Shown piece by piece: positions 45,385 through 57,690 of a DNA stretch of 64,000 bases (position 1 is the first letter of the stretch; each line of letters starts with the position of its first letter). Source of the DNA: Cymodocea nodosa (lineage: Eukaryota; Streptophyta; Magnoliopsida; Alismatales; Cymodoceaceae); the NCBI GenBank assembly GCA_036874045.1, contig CM072336.1:8956501-9020500 (forward strand). The letters are read 5' to 3'. The notes beneath the pieces were generated by a model. It did not search any database. It worked only from the letters and a program-made list of their open reading frames with translations, and was not told where the DNA came from. The position numbers were made by a program, and so were the translations under genes.

Positions 45385-46310
45385 GACATCCTTTAACAAA
45401 TTAATCAAAGATCTAGTTATTTTGCTAAAATCTTTGATAAATCTCTTGTAAAATCCTGTATGTCTTAAAAATAATCTAATATCTTTTACTGATTTAGGTT
45501 TTGGTAAATTTAAAATAACTTCTATTTTGGCTTTATCTACCTTTAGTCCTTTCATTGAAACAACATGCCTTAAGACTATTCCTTGTTTCACCATAAAATG
45601 CCATTTTTCCCAATTCAAAACCAAATTTTTCTCCACGTAATGGCTCAACACGAGTTCTATTTCTTTAAACATACTTCAAATGAAGTTCCATATACTATAA
45701 AGTCATCCATGAATATTTCTAAAAAATCTTCAATTATTCCAGTAAAAATACCCTACATACACCTTTGAAAAGTAGCTAGTGCATTGCACAATCCAAATGA
45801 TATTCTTTTAAATGCATAAGTTCCATTAGGACATGTGGAAGTTGTTTTCTCTTGATCCTCTAATACTATTGGAACTTGGTTATATCCTGAATACCCATCT
45901 TAGAAATAAAAATATTCTTGACTTGCTAATTTTTCTAACATTTGATCTAAAAATGGTAAAGGAAAATGATATTTCCTAGTCACAGCATTCAACTTCCTAT
46001 AATCTATATACACTCTCTAGCTTGATTAGATTCTTGTTGGAATCAATTCTTGATTTTCATTCCTAATAACTGTTATCCTTGATTTCTTAGGAACGATATG
46101 GATTGGACTAACCCATGAGTTGTTAGAAATCGGATATATGATATCATTATCTAACCATTTCATAATTTCTTTCTTGACTACTTCTTTAAGGTTTGGATTT
46201 AATCTATGTTCAAGAATTCTTATTAGTTTAACATTTTCTTCTAGATATATATGATGTCGACATATAGTTGGACTTAACCCTTTTATATTAGTCATAGTCC
46301 AGCCATTGCT
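45385..46310 (-). pseudogene. Athila-2 reverse transcriptase
   Basis: 46295-46026 encodes [39 protein letters not shown] and NSWVSPIHIVPKKS. 45672-45400 encodes LNWEKWHFMVKQGIVL and [12 protein letters not shown]. The polymerase centre region lies between them. It is related to Athila-1 throughout, and broken in several places. Confidence 0.8.
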
Positions 46311-46319
46311 TCTTTATAT

Positions 46320-47173
46320 TTCTTTACTACACATTCTAATTTAGAATTATGATCTTTTAAATCTGATGATATAATGATAGGACACATCCTTTCTTTCCCA
46401 AGAAATCTATATGTCAACTCAAGAGATAATGGTTTTAATTCTAGATGTTGACCATTAGCAACCAAAGCTCCTAATTTAACATTTTCATCCCTAGCATCAA
46501 ATTCATCTTGATCTCTTTTTACTTTGCTTAAATCTTTATCTACATTTTCACTCTCTTCAAGATTTTTGATATCTAATTATCTATTTAATTCTTCTTGAAT
46601 TAAATCTTCTAACACATTTCTTTCATCCTCTAGAAAGTTTATAGTGTGTAAAGATATGTCTATACCTTCATTCTCTTCTAGTTTGAAAATATTTAGTTGA
46701 GTATTCTCATTACCGTAGGCTAATTTTATCATTCCACTTTTACAATTTATAATTGTCCTTAAAGTTGCTAGAAATAACCTCTCCAAAATTAAAGATGTAC
46801 CTCTATTCTAATTCATAGTTTTTTTGGGAATCCAAAACAACAATATCCATAGGATAAATGAAGTTCTTAACTTTAATCAAAACATCATCTTTTTTCCTCT
46901 AGGGTATCTTATATTACGATCTACTAATTGAATGATAGTACTAGTAGGATTTAAGCCTTCTGATCCTAAGGATACAAATATATCACTTGGCATAACATTT
47001 ATACCTACACCTAGGTATGTTAAGCTTCTATCCAAAATTATATTACTTATTGTGCACGATATAATAGGTGTTCTTGGATCAGATAATTTTTTTGGAATCT
47101 AAGGTAAAAATAAAGAACTACTTTGCTCTACTAAAAAGACTTTTTTCAACACTTTCCTCTCTCTTCTTAGTAC
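46320..47173 (-). pseudogene. Athila-2 protease region
   Basis: 46786-46577 encodes ERLFLATLRTIINCKSGMIK and KLAYGNENTQLNIF, matching the end of the Athila-1 protease; further up, to 47173, ADRNIRYPRG-like and VMPSDIF-like parts are visible near 46890-47000. The element stops at a Copia LTR inserted at 47174. It is broken. Confidence 0.75.
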
Positions 47174-48754
47174 TGTTAGAGATAATGTTCTTATCTATTA
47201 ATATGTTTATGTTTTGATGGTTGACAAAGATAATTTATATTTCAATAAGTCAAATGATGAACTTCAAAATATTGTCTAAGTACATAAGGTTACGAACTGT
47301 CATAAAGATAAATAGTTAACTTTATGGATTCTCATAAATTTATCTAATTCATAAATTTGGATTATTACTCAAAAAATTCTCTAAGTATATAACTTTACGG
47401 ACATATGTAAACTTATGAGAATAACTTTATGGACATTCATAAAGTTATGAAATTACATAAATATATAAGTTATGAATCTATGGTTAAGTATACAAAGGTT
47501 ATTTAAAATAGGTCTTTGTATTTTACACATGTCAATTGTTAGGATTCGTAAAGTTTACACATGTAATTATGGGGATAAGTTTACGGACATCTATTATGTT
47601 ATGCTATATATAAGCTCGTAAAGTTAGGGGCATAACTTTACGAAGGACTGTAATGTTATGACTTTGATAAATCTATAATTATTTCTTATATTTGATCATA
47701 GTTTATTATAGAAATATTTATTTTGTAGTTGACACATGGCACACATGTATTCACACATGTTCTACCATATTTTTAAAGACTTGGTCAAATATTTATAGAT
47801 GACAATCAGAGATAAATTTTACAAAGTCAAGATTGAAGATCGTAGTTTGAAAAAGTCTAGAACTGAACGAGTTCGTTGAGTAAAGCTTAACTCAACAAGG
47901 TTGGTACGTTGAGTTACAGTTAAGTCAATGAAGTAAGTTCGTTGAGTTACAACTAACTTCACAAATTAGTTATTTTTGTACCATTCGATTATGAGCAGTT
48001 GTAGGAAATTTGAAAAAGAAGGAAGGTGTATGTAGGATCATGTGTAATCAGTTAGAGTTCCTCATATAATATAAATAGAGTTAAATTAAAGTTAGAAGGT
48101 AGTTCTTTCGGTAGTACTCTACAGAAAATTCTTAGAAGACTTAAAGATTCTTGGAGAACGACAGTTCAAAGTTATCTGAAGGAACTCAACAATAACAAAG
48201 CTATTTCTTGAAGATTCAAGTGTTGTTGTATAATCAAGAGGAAAATTTTATTACATTTATGCTTCCTAGATAAATTCCTATTTGCACTTATTGTACATTG
48301 AAAAAGAGATAACCTATCCATAAGGGGTGTTGTAGAGGAAACTCTGAAAGGTTTTCTTTCAAAAGAGTTTTAGATAACTTTATGAAAGTCCGTAAAGTTA
48401 TGCAAATAACTATACGAGGCTTCGTATAGTTAGTATGGTAATTGTACGAGGGTCCATACAATTAAAGAGATAACTTGATAGAGGATCGGTGCTTGGTCAA
48501 GTTGAGTTTGCTTTGAGTAAAGCTGAAGTACACTAGGTTTTGAGTGAATCAGAAACTCCTGAGAATAGTAAATTCTTGAGTAGACACTCAAGGAGTAGAT
48601 GTACCTTGGTTGAGGGGAACCACTATAAATTTTCTATGTTCTTTTATCTCTATTTCATTTCCGTATTAACTAGATTTAAAAATGGAACCAAAAAATTAGA
48701 AAATTTACAATATACGTAATTCACCCCCCCTCTTAAGTATAAACATTTCCTACA
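47174..48754 (+). repeat. Copia-3 5' LTR
   Basis: It starts TGTTAGAGATAATG directly after Athila-2 protease sequence and ends TTCACCCCCCC with a TTCCTACA terminus; 1,581 bases. A PBS follows at once. It holds a related but distinct inverted unit (ATAACTTTATGGACATTCAT and TCCGTAAAGTTATG, near 47300-47650 and 48370-48470) and CGTTGAGTTACAGTTAAGTC at 47890-47960. Confidence 0.85.
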
Positions 48755-48755
48755 A

Positions 48756-48771
48756 TTTGATATCAGAGTAA
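48756..48771 (+). other. Primer binding site of Copia-3
   Basis: TTTGATATCAGAGTA is close to the TGGTATCAGAGC complement of initiator-Met tRNA and lies one or two bases behind the LTR end. Confidence 0.8.
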
Positions 48772-48828
48772 GGTTAATCATTTTTCTACTAGGAAAGGTA
48801 TTTTTAAATTTAGGATTTTGAAGTTAAA

Positions 48829-49901
48829 ATGGCTAGTTTTGGAAGTGAATGGCGTAGTTTTCACAGGCTACCTTTGTTCGATGAAATAAAGTATACTTAT
48901 TAGAAATAGAGAATGACTATTTTCATTTAGTCAATAGATTTTGAACTATGAAATGTATTTATTGAAAAATTCCTGAATTAAATATGCCATATAATCTTTG
49001 GATAGATGAAAAGAAGAAACTGCAACAATTAAATGTTAAAGGCATGAATATTTTGTTTTGTGCATTATCATATGAGTAGTTTAATAAAGTATTATCATAT
49101 ATGTCTGCATTTGAAATATGACATGCATTAGAAATTACAAATGAAGGAACAAATCAAGTTAAGGAATCTAAAATAAATTTACTTGTACATCAATATGAAT
49201 TATTTATGATGCATGAGAATGAAACTATTTTTAACATGTTTACGAGATTCCTTACCATAGTTAATGGTTTAACAGCACTTAGTTGAGAGTGTGCAAGGGA
49301 AGATCTTGTGAGGAAAATTCTTAGATCCTTGTCTTCTGAATGGAAATGGAAGGCAACAAGAATTGAAGAAGCAAATGATTTGTCAACCTATACCTTAGAT
49401 GAGCTTATTGGAAACCTCTCTACTTATAAGGTTAAACTTAAAGTTCAACATGTCTCAGGAAAAAAGAATCAGAAGAAGAAAGAGATTGCATTTCAAGTAT
49501 CTTCTGATATAGAAAATAATTCTAATTCTGATTCAGATATTGCATTTTTAGCTAGGGAATTCAAGAAGGCTTGGAGAAAAAGAAAGGATTTGAAGAGAAC
49601 TAGATCTTCAAGAAAAGATATGGTTGAAGTTCTTATTTGTTATCATTGTAACAAAAAAGGGCACTTTAGATTTAATTGTCCCTCAAGGTCTAAGGAGGAA
49701 AAGAAATCTGATAAGAAATTTAAGGAAAAGAAGAGTAAATGTAAGCCTAAGTTTAAGTTTTCAATGAAAGGATTTAAGAAGAAGGCTTTACAAGTAATGT
49801 TTGACGATGAGAGTTCTTCAAATGAAGAAGACATATTAGATTCCTCTAGCTCAAGCTCAGACTCAGATAAAACACTACATAGGCATCGAGGTCAAAACTA
49901 G
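48829..49901 (+). pseudogene. Copia-3 gag
   Basis: The start at 48829 gives MASFGSEWRSFHRLPLFDE, the Copia gag beginning. The open stretch 49308-49901 (197 residues) holds LDELIGNLSTYKVKLK, FLAREFKKAWRKRKD, the CCHC knuckle CYHCNKKGHFRFNC, a K-rich stretch, and an S/D/E-rich tail (SSSSSSDSD). It is similar in layout to Copia-B gag. It is broken, mainly in its first half. No pol follows; an unrelated stretch starts near 49905. Confidence 0.85.
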
Positions 49902-49904
49902 CAC

Positions 49905-51344
49905 TTGACAAAGATTCAAAACCACTGCAACCTTTGGAAAATAAAATTGAAAACCTTCGAAAAACATTCTAAAAAATTTTAAAACTTTGCAAACATGTTC
50001 TACACTCACAATACTTACAAAACAAAAAACAAGATTAAGAAGTGACGAACAAGTAGATACAATTAGAACAAATGCTATAAACATTCTGGAAATCTGGGAA
50101 ACAAAAACTTGCATTCACAAAATATACAATCACATTCATTCACACTATACACATGATACAAAACCATTCTTTATATCAACTAACATCAAATAGTATATAA
50201 AACATTTAAACCAAAGATTCATGCATGAAATTTCATTCCTCAACATTTTCAAATCATATACATATCAAATTTCAGAATATAAAAAACTAGTATGAGGATC
50301 TCTCCTTTCCATCATACCTTTAAATCTTCCACTTTTCCTCAAGCATTTGAACCTTATTTGATGATGAACCACTTCGATCCACTCCACTACAAGGCTGTCA
50401 CCACTTGTAGATCACATCCAAAGGGAACTGCCTATGATTGCTTTGAAGAAAAGAGGTTGCACGCCCTCTTGCTTGCTTCAAAAGTCACAACTCTTGATTT
50501 TCAGCTTTTCACCTCAAGAAAAATGCTTCCTATACACTATCCTTCGTTGATCACATCCAAAGCTCTTCAAGGAGACCCAAGCATGGCTCCTCTCCACCAA
50601 ACATCCTTGAATCCCAGCCATGGAGTTCCTTATGCTTGTGATTGCATCCAAAAAGAGGAAGGAGGTTGCCAATGGGGGAGGAAGACGCCCAAGCTCACCT
50701 TCCTTTGGAGAAATGTTTGTTCAAACCTTGAGAAGAGAGGAGAAGACACTGAATTTGAGCTAAAACTTGGAGGATGGTCGGTTGCTACTATGGTGCACGA
50801 ATTTGGAAGGAGGAGATGGGCCTAGGGTTGAGTGGCCAAGTACTTTACATAGTCTAAACTTTTGTTACTTGATCTCTAATAAGTTACATCTAATGGCCCA
50901 TTTTTTTCCTTTTTGATCCACCTTGATTTCATGCTTTCTTGATCTATAAAGCTCAAAACCAAGTTAGATGCACATATACATTGAATATAAATCATATGAT
51001 GCAAATATAGTACACATGCATGCATGAGTTGCCATATATGGAAAGTTGCCAAATTAGGAAGGTTTTAGTCCACAACTTCATGTGATACATGAATTACTTG
51101 AGGTTCTTTAGTTAATATCATATTTATGTGATTTGGCAATCATACAACCCATATAAAGTCATACATTGAAGAATTATAAGAATCATATCTAATACAGGGG
51201 CTATTGACTAGGTGTTTAATTGATAATGGATAAATTTGTACATTATCAACTATTTAATCCCTAATTCATGCATATGTCTAAAAATATGATTTTCATGTAA
51301 TTCCACATTAGAACATATATATTTTCAACTTATAATCCTTAACA
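49905..51344. other. Unassigned interval, possibly an unknown element or LTR
   Basis: This stretch is richer in C than its surroundings at 50290-50830, where one 177-residue frame (50292-50825, +) is open from MRISPF. The frame has no signal peptide or motif I know, and is rich in H, P, S and T. The codon pattern does not clearly look selected. The stretch shares nothing obvious with other parts of the window, lacks the palindrome family, and lies between Copia-3 gag and an Athila 3' ORF. It may be a solo LTR of another family or an untranslated region. Confidence 0.35.
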
Positions 51345-54300
51345 TGCATGAATTAACATATATAAAATGCACAAATTGATACTTTACATAGACATAGAGT
51401 TTATGAATTTTGAGGATATATCATCTGAAGAGGAATGTATAAATATTATTCCTCTTACTGTATCTCCAATAGTTGTGAATAATTTTCGGTACTGTTGTTT
51501 ACTTCAAATTATATATATTTGGTTGTCTTTTACAATATACATGTTATTTGTTTATAATTGTATATAGTCAGCAAAATGTACAATTATAGATAGAATATCA
51601 TACTGCTGATGTCTTAAATATAGAAAATACAAACATACAAGATATTCTTAAGCTAGAAATTGGCATAGTGTATTTTCAAATAAGGAGAAACTTGTTATGA
51701 ATAGATACAATAAATTGATAGTTTTATAGAAATACTTGTTGCTAATACACTTATTCACATAGAAAATATTGATAGTGACATACACATGACAGTTGCTGAA
51801 TCAGTTGAAGATATTATTGATATGACAATTGTAGACATTTTGGAAATTCATACAAAAATTGAAACAAATTTTGACAATTCTGAAAGATCTAACAATATAG
51901 CTACTAATGACAATATGAGTCTTAGATCAAAAGAATCACATGATAGGAAAATTTCAAATTTTGAATAGAATTTAGAAAATAACACACTTTTATGGTTCAG
52001 AAATAGATTATGTTATGAGAAATTTCAAACTTATAAAACTTTTTAGTTTTATATGTTAGAGTAGTTAAGTTTGAAGGAATGATAGACATACAAGAAATGT
52101 TTGAATTCCAAGGGTTGTTGACATTGCTTCCACAATAGCCAAACGATTTATCACTTCCGGACATTGTAAATTATTTTTACTTAAATTTAATAGTGATAGA
52201 AGATATTCTTGTTTCGAATATTAAAAAATTAGATATTCACTTAGCTCAACAATTATTGCATGAAGTATTTGGTTTGAAAAATGAAGGAGTTAGAATATTA
52301 GAACGAAAACAAGTTTATCAATTGAGATGAGACATTAAACAATTAGCAAAGTATCTTGATGCCAATAGTGAGTTAGGATTGTTAAATGATTTAAATGGCC
52401 AAACTAGATTTATTGCAAAGATATTGCATACTTTAATTTTTTAGAAGTTTGGTCATGGAGCTGAAGTTGATAGATGTCTTTATTCAACGTATGCCTTGAT
52501 AAATCATATACAGGTGAACTAGTATGATGTTGTCTTGTTAGCTTAAGTGTATTTTTTTATAAGTAATAAGCAATTTCACGAATAAGATTTAATTTTGGTA
52601 ACTTAGTTCGTTAAATTGACTACAAATACACAACATCTATTGTATAAGTATGCAAAAACAAGTCGAACCCATAGGGAATGGTTGAAATTAATTTGACTGT
52701 TTAAATTTTCATAGCCAGAGTTTAGTGTATACTACAATTTGCTCACTTGGTTGATTTATTGTTAACTCAATGAACTAAGTTCGTGGAGTTACTATTAACT
52801 CAATGGACTACCCTTATTGAGTTACAGTTAACTCAATGAGCTCTTTGGTAACTTCCTATTAATATTATTGATTGTAGAAGAATATAGCCATCCATTGGGC
52901 AATTCTATATATTGCAAACATCTTTTACACTCTTCAAATGCTATTTTATATTAGATTTATCACTAATCAATTCTAGCATTCAAATATTCCAAATAGTAAA
53001 CAAATCAGTCATGGTTTTAGAGATTTATACTAATTATTTTCTATATTAAATCATATGATTTTGTATTAACTGAAATATGATAAACACAAAACATTTAAAC
53101 AAACACATACGATACAAACATAGATTTTGATAAACATAATGATGTAAATGTAAACATATATTGGTTTTTATTTTTGTTTTGTTCCTCAAGATGAACGATT
53201 CATGAAAGGTAAAATTCTCTATTGATAATAAAAGAAATTTTTGTCACTACATGCGACACGATTATACCTTTGAAAAGTTAATCACTTATTGTCAAATGCT
53301 CCTCTCCCTATTAGATTGCGAATTTAGACTTTTGTAAGTTGATCTCTTCTTCAGCATAACAACATCAACCCGAAACCAAGACTAGAAATTTTACTATCTT
53401 TTGAGAGATGATTCAATGCTTGGTGAAAATGTCCTTCCTTTCTATGATGTAATCAATCCTCACAATGGTTGTTAGTCACTTTGTTTTGCTCGAAATTGAC
53501 CCGACATCTAGAAAGTATTCTCATAGACCTCCGATGGATGGTGGTATTAGTGGGAGCTCAAGAAACATTCGACGCTTTCTATAGTGAGCATAGTTCTCCC
53601 CCACCCCCTTACCTTTCTTCGTTCTTTCTCCTTTTCTTTTATATTTCTTTCTTGTAATAACTACTTCCGCCTAAATCACTAGTTAGATTTCCTTCATTCA
53701 TATCAACAATGGTAATTACTTCTTCATTTCATGATTGAGATCATGGCATGGTTCATGCAATGTAGTTTCCTTCGAATTTTCGACAACTACTCACAATTGA
53801 ATATTAGAAAATAACTAGTTCGTGGAGTTAGTGTAGCTCAATGGACTTACTTCGTTGACTTATCTATTAACTTAACGAACCTACCTCATAGAGTTACAAC
53901 TTTAACTCAACGGACTCATTCAGTTCTATAGTATAACAAAATAATTACATATATAACATTTAACACTTAATATGTAAAAGAAATAATTTCTAATCATACT
54001 TAAATAATACTTAATTAACTACTAATTCTTCTAATTTATGCACATTCTTTAATTAATACTTATAATTGTATAATTGTAACATAATGACTTAATTCTCATA
54101 TAATAAACTAAATATTATGAAATTGACCATTCATTAACTGCTAATATTATGCATAATTTCATTCTAAATAGATGTCTTTATTTATCATATTCTGAATTTG
54201 TAGAGTAAACTATTCTTCGGTAATGCAATTTTGAGAATTGTGGCAAGTTAAATAGATATTACACTTTGGCCACAAAAAAGGATGAAATCAAGATATTTCT

Positions 54301-54620
54301 CTGCAAAAGAATTACATAAATACTAGGAAATAGATCCACTTGATATTCGACATAAATAGTAAGATCATTATCAAGAACCACCACAATAGCAAGCACAACA
54401 ACAACAACCAACAGAACAGTCATACCAACAAAAAATAACAACAAACAACATTTAGAAGAATAACATTTTACAAATAGACATACAGAATAGATACAACAAC
54501 TTCCACAAGTCCAAACTATAGACTTAGGTCAAGAAATAATTAATCAAGTAAACAAAGTTAGTATAGAAATAGCACAAAAAATTTCAAGCACTCTGTTAGA
54601 TATATTTAGAAGACAAGGGT
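51345..54620 (+). pseudogene. Athila-type extra ORF, third copy, split by an LTR
   Basis: At 52078-52125 the sequence encodes DIQEMFEFQGLLTLLP, the counterpart of EIKDLFEFQGLLQF of Athila-1 near 19640; at 52225-52290 it encodes DIHLAQQLLHEVFGLKNEG, the counterpart of VQITPELLHNILGLKNED. After the LTR, 54250-54620 has KRMKSRYFSAKE, the counterpart of RIRSRTILVKE, and a coiled-coil end. The acidic start at 51367 is also similar in character. This is the third extra ORF in the window but on the opposite strand. No Athila pol adjoins it. It is broken in many places and old. Confidence 0.65.
52585..54170 (-). repeat. Athila-family LTR inside the third extra ORF
   Basis: It matches the Athila-1 LTR: GTATGCAAAAACAAGTCGAA with ATAGGGAATGG near 52650, GCCATCCATTGGGCAATTC near 52890, the CGACACGATTATACC patch near 53255, and the outer end CATAATTTCATTCTAAATA at 54170. 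The left edge is uncertain by some tens of bases. The 13-base phrase AGATGTCTTTATT occurs at 52472-52484 and at 54170-54182. Confidence 0.75.
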
Positions 54621-54905
54621 TGTGAGAGAAAATAAAAATAAATTATGTATTAAATGAAATCATTGATTGTAATTTGTTACCAAAAATAAATAACTATTGT
54701 ATTTATTTCATTTATATATTATTGCAAACAATTATTATTTCAATAGTTTATATCTACGTTTATTTATACAAGTTTAAAAGTTCTTTTTGAATTATGTACT
54801 TAGCATATTTTTTCTTGCTTACATGACATTAATGGTTTTTATAATGACAAAAAGTAGGAGAAAGATTATTTTGAAAGTTAAACTTATTAGGTTTTGTCAT
54901 TATCT

Positions 54906-54917
54906 AAAAGGAAGAGA
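54906..54917 (+). other. Copia polypurine tract
   Basis: AAAAGGAAGAGA directly precedes an LTR start (TGTTAGG), behind TTTTGTCATTATC, the usual sequence before the 3' LTR in plant Copia elements. So the element body lay to the left; 54790-54905 is what is left of it. Confidence 0.8.
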
Positions 54918-54918
54918 T

Positions 54919-56065
54919 TGTTAGGAATTTTATTTTGATGATGTATATTTTACTAAGTCAATAAATAAGTCTAAGTATGTCTAAGTATAATAGTCGCACA
55001 GTTAGGTATCAACACAATTAGAAGAGTCGTATAGTTATAACTTAATGTTTCTAGTTAGTTGAAGAATTATGTTAAAAACTTGTATAGTTAAGTTATCTAC
55101 ACGTATGTTTTTAACGTTTTAAGTTTTCACGTGTTTTTCATGTGTGTTCAGTAAAGAAAAGTTGAAGAGTTAGACAACTGTTCAAGTTTTTATGCATGGA
55201 AAGATAACTATTCGAGTTTTATAAAATGACTAACGAAAAGTTAAGTTTTGTTGTTTCAGTCATGTGTTTTGTAAATGAAAAACTCGAAGAGTTACAAATA
55301 AGTATTCGAATTTTTACAAAACTTAAAGGATAAGTGTTCGACTAAAGTGGTAACTTAGAAGATATATTCTAGAACTCTTTAGAAAGAAGACTTTTGATTG
55401 TTTTACAATAGGGGATCATGGAAATTCAAAAATATAATGGTGATAGTGGAAATTCAAAACAATAGTGGAGAATATGGATAATTTAAATTTGAATTAGTAC
55501 ATGAGATCATAGATCATGGATTAAGTGGATGAACATGTTGAACATGAAATCATAGCTCTACTACTATAAGTAAAGGGTATGAGCTACACTTCATTTATCC
55601 TTGCACCAATATCTGAAATCCCAAAATTGTTTCCTAGAAATTAGATTCTACACCAATTGAAATAGAAAAATCCCAACTTCGATAGAGATAGAATTTCCAA
55701 TCAAAATCAGAGAAAGAGCTACTACGAAGGTAGTTTCAAAAATTCAAAGAAGGAAACAAAGAGATACAGAAGTAGAGCAAATTTTCAAAAGAATCAAAAA
55801 GCTACGTGCAAAAGCTTAAGTTTGAATATATAATTCAATCAAGGTTAGAATAGGATAGATTTTATTTCATATTGAATTGTAACTCAGAAATTGTATCAGA
55901 AATGACAAGTAGGGAATTGTGTTTTAAACATCTATAAATTCTTACTTTATCAATAAAAAGTTTATAATTACAAATAGTGAGTGTTTTGTGCTCTTGTTTT
56001 ATCTACTAGATTCTTAAAATCTAAATACACAATTTACCCCCCTCTTATGATACTATAGTTCAACA
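54919..56065 (+). repeat. Copia LTR (3' LTR by its polypurine tract)
   Basis: It runs from TGTTAGGAATTTTATTTTGATG to TACCCCCCTC and a GTTCAACA terminus, 1,147 bases. Units of the GAAGAGTTACAAATAAG kind (55020-55340) are a Copia variant of the palindrome family. It is not the same family as the Copia-3 LTR (47174-48754). Confidence 0.8.
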
Positions 56066-56074
56066 GAACCTCTA

Positions 56075-57690
56075 TGTTTTGATAATGCAAAAATCTATGT
56101 GAGGAAATTATATATTTCACAAGTGTAGGTCAAGAGTCTTGGAGACAAGAATTGCTATAGAATAAAGGCAACACTATACAACAACACTTCAGAAGGACAT
56201 ACAGATCAAACAAAAAACTATAAGGTTAATTATTTGAGCAAATCACTATTGATAGACACTTATTTGGGAAGATTTGAATATCAGATAAAGTAGACCCAAC
56301 AAGCTAATTATTTGTTAGAAAAATATAGAAGTAAAGTCAAAGGAAAACTTTGAAGGATAACTAGACAAGATGGAAAGTAAGTTAGTTAAGTAACCGAATA
56401 TCAATAGGACATTTGGTAACTCATGGTTTAATCATCCATCTTTAAGAATAGCTGCAGTAGTAAGTAAAGAAGAAACTCGATGAGTTACAAGATAACTATA
56501 CAAGTTTTATAGTAAAGGAAAGTAAAAAACTCCTAGTGTTAAGATAACTCTACGACTTTCATTATGGTCTCATGTGTAGCTAACTTAGGTGATTGCATGA
56601 CAAATAAGAAGTCAATGGAAAAAGAGAAAGGAGGTAAAGGATGAAGAACTTGTAGAGTTGGGATAGCTCTGCGACTTTTATAAGAAATTCAAGGAAAAAA
56701 CTTGTAGAGTTAAGGATAAATTTACAACTTTTATTTAGGCATTAGGAAAACACCCGATAGACAAAACTAAGTATAAACTTAATGGAGTAAGTTCATTGTA
56801 TTTACTCAAACATTACAAACTTAATACTACAGGATACTCAATGAGTTGCAACAGAAGAGATTGAATGTTAGTAAGATATTCGATGACTAATCAATTAAGT
56901 ATCCAACTTAGCTGATGAAGAACAACTTGTCGAAGCTCTTAGTGGGACTGTTAGTATATTTGGCAACACATATTTACAACTATCCAACCTAGTAGAATAT
57001 TTTGATGATACAAGAAAACAACCCATCAAGAACTAAATAAAGCCATTGACAATCTACATAATGGTAACATTCTATACTTGGGACTATCACATCAATAAGT
57101 ACAACTAAAGATCTTGACTTGATTGAAGAGAAAATTCGATCATTGCTCATATGACTATAAAAAGAATTAGATTACACGTTAGAAGATAGAGCAAAGAAAG
57201 CACTAATACAAAATACATTGACATATAGAAAGAAGAAAATATATGAGAAAAATTCTCAACATGTTTCGGCCAACACTAAAAGATCATTTTCAAGCCTGAC
57301 AAAGTTTTCACTATGCTTCTACTATGATAAAGAGAGATTTGTTGGTTTGTGGCTTTGACCTTAAAGCCCATGGTGTACTATTGGTTGGAGTTTTGAGCTA
57401 AAGGTTCAAGTCTATTGGTTGGTTCTTGCTTTTATTTGAAAGCAAGTGTGTAAGTGATCAACATAATGAAGTTCAAGTGAAACTTGAGGGTGAAGTAGCC
57501 ATTAGTGGTGAATCACTTAAAATTTTCTATGTATTCTTGCATATTTTTTCATTATTTTAGGTTTGCTTTTTATATTATATTCTATTGAAGCAAATTAAAT
57601 AGAACTATTTTACACAGTAATTTTAATATTGATAAAAGTAACAACACATCACCATTTACTCCTTCTTTAGTGAGTCCATCGATACTAACA
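56075..57690 (+). repeat. Second Copia LTR, directly behind the first
   Basis: It starts TGTTTTGATAATGC only nine bases after the previous LTR and ends ATTTACTCCTTC and GATACTAACA. It contains AAACTCGATGAGTTACAAG and relatives (56370-56930) and the GGTGAATCACTTAAAATTTTC phrase shared with the LTR at 9025-10336. It is incomplete in detail and old. Block R copy 3 follows at once. Confidence 0.75.

Larger units (their letters stand above)
38313..47173 (-). mobile_element. Athila-2: second Athila-lineage element, heavily nested
   Basis: From high to low on the minus strand: protease (47173-46560), RT (46295-45385 and further on), RNase H region (43358-42835), connection region (41290-41060), integrase (40990-40308), TCGGTT array, palindromes and extra ORF (39102-38515). 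Two solo LTRs sit inside it (43364-45384, Athila; 41292-42834, Copia). No LTRs of its own remain at the ends. It is broken in many places and looks older than Athila-1. Confidence 0.85.
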
